A stretch of DNA of 64,000 nt from Pedobacter sp. MC2016-24 (GTDB lineage Bacteria > Bacteroidota > Bacteroidia > Sphingobacteriales > Sphingobacteriaceae), in assembly GCF_015223055.1 (NCBI RefSeq), contig NZ_JADFBX010000001.1, positions 558,001-622,000 on the forward strand, given 5' to 3'. The translations under genes and the position numbers were made by a program. The notes beneath the pieces are model-generated. The model had not been told where the DNA came from. It did no database searches and was given only the letters and a program-made list of their open reading frames with translations. Shown piece after piece: positions 62,615 to 64,000 of this stretch (its first letter is position 1; the number at the start of each line of letters is the position of its first letter).

Positions 62615-63121
62615 ATGAAAATTGTACTTAGCAAACCCGAAGATCTGGATCATTTATTTCAATTGTATGATGCTGCAACTGCCTATCAAAAAAAGGTTGG
62701 CATAAAATCATGGCAAGGCTTTGAGCGTAGTATGGTAGTCAGGGAAATTGAAGAACAGCGCCAATACAAAATTATAATCGAGGATGAAATTGCCTGTGTA
62801 TTTTTAATCACAGACCATGATCCGCTCATCTGGCAGGAAAAAGATAAAGATCCTTCAGTTTATATCCATCGAATCGCTACAAATCCCAATTTCAGGGGTA
62901 AGCACTTTGTTAAGGAAATAGTAAAATGGGTGAAACAATATGCCGCTAAGCATCATAAAAAATTTATCAGGTTAGATACCGGAAGTGGAAACGAAAAGTT
63001 AAACAATTATTATCAGAACTGCGGTTTCACGTATTTGGGCGTTGTTACCTTAAGCGATATCGGAGATTTGCCTGCGCATTACAAAGATGGCTCATTCAGT
63101 CTATTCGAAATACCTTTATAA
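62615..63121 (+). CDS. GNAT family N-acetyltransferase
   Basis: A 168-residue GNAT-fold protein. The acetyl-CoA-binding region is around VYIHRIATNPNFRGKHFVKEIVKWV (given in part as HRIATNPNFRGKHF), followed by KFIRLDTGSGNEKLNNYYQNCGF, a typical motif B. Substrate unknown. Single gene, with a near-consensus TAAATTTA box about 43 bp upstream of the start. Confidence 0.88.
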   Translation: MKIVLSKPEDLDHLFQLYDAATAYQKKVGIKSWQGFERSMVVREIEEQRQYKIIIEDEIACVFLITDHDPLIWQEKDKDPSVYIHRIATNPNFRGKHFVKEIVKWVKQYAAKHHKKFIRLDTGSGNEKLNNYYQNCGFTYLGVVTLSDIGDLPAHYKDGSFSLFEIPL

Positions 63122-63189
63122 CAAATTAAAACTTTGATTTCAAACCATTTCAGGTTTTATTTGTTGACATTAAAATAAAAAAAACGAAC

Positions 63190-63375
63190 ATGGGATTATT
63201 AAGAACGGCTTTGATTGGTGCTGCAGTGTACGGCATCGTTAAATATGTAACGAAAAAAGATGCAAATGGAAAATCTGTTGTGGATGACATCAAAGAAAAG
63301 GCACCTGAATGGGTGGAAAAGGCAAAAAACTTGAAAGATGAATTGAAAGTAGAGTTAGAAAAGCAAAGGTACTAA
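63190..63375 (+). CDS. 61-aa YtxH-like protein
   Basis: A short protein: a hydrophobic N-terminal segment (MGLLRTALIGAAVYGIVKYV), then a charged helix (ADDIKEKAPEWVEKAKNLKDELKVEL-type; seen as IKEKAPEWVEKAKNLKDE). This resembles YtxH-type membrane-anchored small proteins. Function unknown. Coding is supported by a good start, clean stop and a possible hairpin after it. Confidence 0.75.
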   Translation: MGLLRTALIGAAVYGIVKYVTKKDANGKSVVDDIKEKAPEWVEKAKNLKDELKVELEKQRY

Positions 63376-63382
63376 TAAAAGA

Positions 63383-63414
63383 AAACGGGAATAATCCGAA
63401 GACTACTCCCGTTT
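63383..63414 (+). terminator. Weak hairpin after the 61-aa gene
   Basis: AAACGGGA (63383-63390) pairs with TCCCGTTT (63407-63414). The stem is only 8 bp and no clear T-run follows beyond the stem, so termination is uncertain. Confidence 0.45.
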
Positions 63415-63524
63415 AAATTAACGCTCTCGATACAAATGTACAACTTTTTCAATCACCTCCTACCATCGTCAATATTTTATTTTCTGTTTGACATAAATAT
63501 GATAATCGCTCTCCAAATATTGGC

Positions 63525-64000
63525 TTATGAATATACAATCCGATCTATACGCGCTGACATTTTCGGATCATCTTTAAATCTGCTCAAATAAAATTCTTCA
63601 TAATAAGCTTTAATAATAGCCGCCATAGGAGTAGCCAGCAAAGCGCCCATTAATCCGAAAGCTGCTGCCATAGCAAGGAGCAAAAACAATAAAGATACCG
63701 GATGGATATTCATGGTTGCAGAACGAAGTTTAGGCATCATGAAATCAGCTACGAGTTCATTCATGAGTAAAAAGAAAACCAAACACCAGAATGCAGTAGC
63801 CGGACTAACGGATAAAGCAACCAATACAGGTGGAATAGCCATAATGTAAAATCCTATTTTAGGAATCAATTCTGAGAAAAATGCTAGCGCTGCCCATACC
63901 AAAGCACCAGGGACACTCATCAGGGTTAAGAAGACGTAAACCAGTACGGCTTGCACCAAACCTCCAATTAAATTAGATTTCATCCAGCCCACCAGCATCA
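63525..64000 (-). CDS. AI-2E family transporter, C-terminal part
   Basis: The gene runs off the right edge; the 158 or so residues seen are the C-terminal end. Several hydrophobic helices (LVQAVLVYVFLTLMSVPGAL, FFSELIPKIGFYIMAIPPVL) and the FGLMGALLATPMAAIIKAYYEEFY signature are those of the AI-2E/PerM family of putative exporters. The N-terminal half lies outside. The stop is TAA/TGA on the minus strand at 63525-63527. Substrate specificity is not shown by the name. Confidence 0.88.
   Translation of the reverse strand, partial: MLVGWMKSNLIGGLVQAVLVYVFLTLMSVPGALVWAALAFFSELIPKIGFYIMAIPPVLVALSVSPATAFWCLVFFLLMNELVADFMMPKLRSATMNIHPVSLLFLLLAMAAAFGLMGALLATPMAAIIKAYYEEFYLSRFKDDPKMSARIDRIVYS

Noticed and set aside
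1..64000. Search for tRNA, rRNA, CRISPR, insertion sequences, integrases, restriction or toxin-antitoxin genes
   Set aside because: No evenly spaced repeats, no transposase-like proteins with flanking inverted repeats, no cloverleaf and no defence gene families were recognised by eye.

Overview
The window is chromosomal DNA of a Bacteroidota bacterium, most likely a member of the Sphingobacteriaceae close to Pedobacter. This is inferred from gene content (SusC/SusD with FecI/FecR-type regulators, GLPGLI and DUF4249 partners of TonB-dependent receptors, an lmo0937-type mini membrane protein, a PduO-type adenosyltransferase), from moderate-to-low G+C, and from several perfect TAnnTTTG -7 boxes, the Bacteroidota promoter element. 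No database was consulted. I see no insertion sequence, prophage, integrase, tRNA, rRNA or CRISPR array. Most of the window looks like ordinary, densely packed core and niche genes.

Layout. (1) 1-7.6 kb, plus strand: tail of an exported protein, comEC, a LiuC-like crotonase, a DUF4412-like secreted protein, an LtaS-like phosphoglycerol transferase and a DPP4-like peptidase, in one tight run ending at a bidirectional terminator. (2) 7.6-17.9 kb, minus strand: an ECF sigma factor and FecR anti-sigma factor followed by SusC (with STN domain), SusD, DUF4843, PKD-like lipoprotein and TlpA-like thioredoxin; this is a complete regulated uptake locus with no glycoside hydrolase. (3) 18-23.8 kb: aldose-1-epimerase-like protein, orphan GAF histidine kinase, a TonB-dependent receptor/DUF4249 pair, and a cupin. 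(4) 24-29.8 kb, plus strand: the four-gene ligase-associated DNA repair cassette (MBL exonuclease, ATP-dependent ligase, DEXH helicase, PdeM), with overlapping or closely spaced genes. (5) 29.8-40.2 kb: bioA/NUDIX/CDF operon, aminotransferase, MacB-like permease, queA, ispD, an unannotated 53-aa membrane protein, DUF2795, and a PlsC/gatC/ABC ATPase/adenosyltransferase run. (6) 40.5-50.9 kb, plus strand: trpS, deoxynucleoside kinase, kdsB, small lipoprotein, receptor/GLPGLI pair, pyrG, yidC. (7) 51-64 kb: S9 peptidase, M14 peptidase and fused SpmA-SpmB transporter-like protein; a divergent LysR/quinone reductase pair; tonB-like transducer; MFS exporter; tatA; secreted histidine phosphatase; S1/P1 nuclease with an extra C-terminal domain; GNAT; a 61-aa protein; and a truncated AI-2E family gene at the right edge.

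How the genes work together. Three independent TonB-dependent uptake systems (SusCD locus, DUF4249 pair, GLPGLI pair) plus one TonB-type energy transducer and several secreted peptidases suggest a scavenger feeding on polymers, probably including peptides. Housekeeping functions include translation (trpS, gatC, queA), isoprenoids (ispD), LPS Kdo activation (kdsB), CTP synthesis (pyrG) and membrane insertion (yidC). The most attractive places for new biology are the SusCD-DUF4843-PKD-TlpA locus and its fecR-susC intergenic hairpin, the peptidase/SpmAB cluster, the lmo0937-type gene whose terminator is written inside the ispD coding sequence, and the operator-like repeats between the LysR gene and its target. 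I found no clear evidence for a wholly undescribed defence or mobile system.
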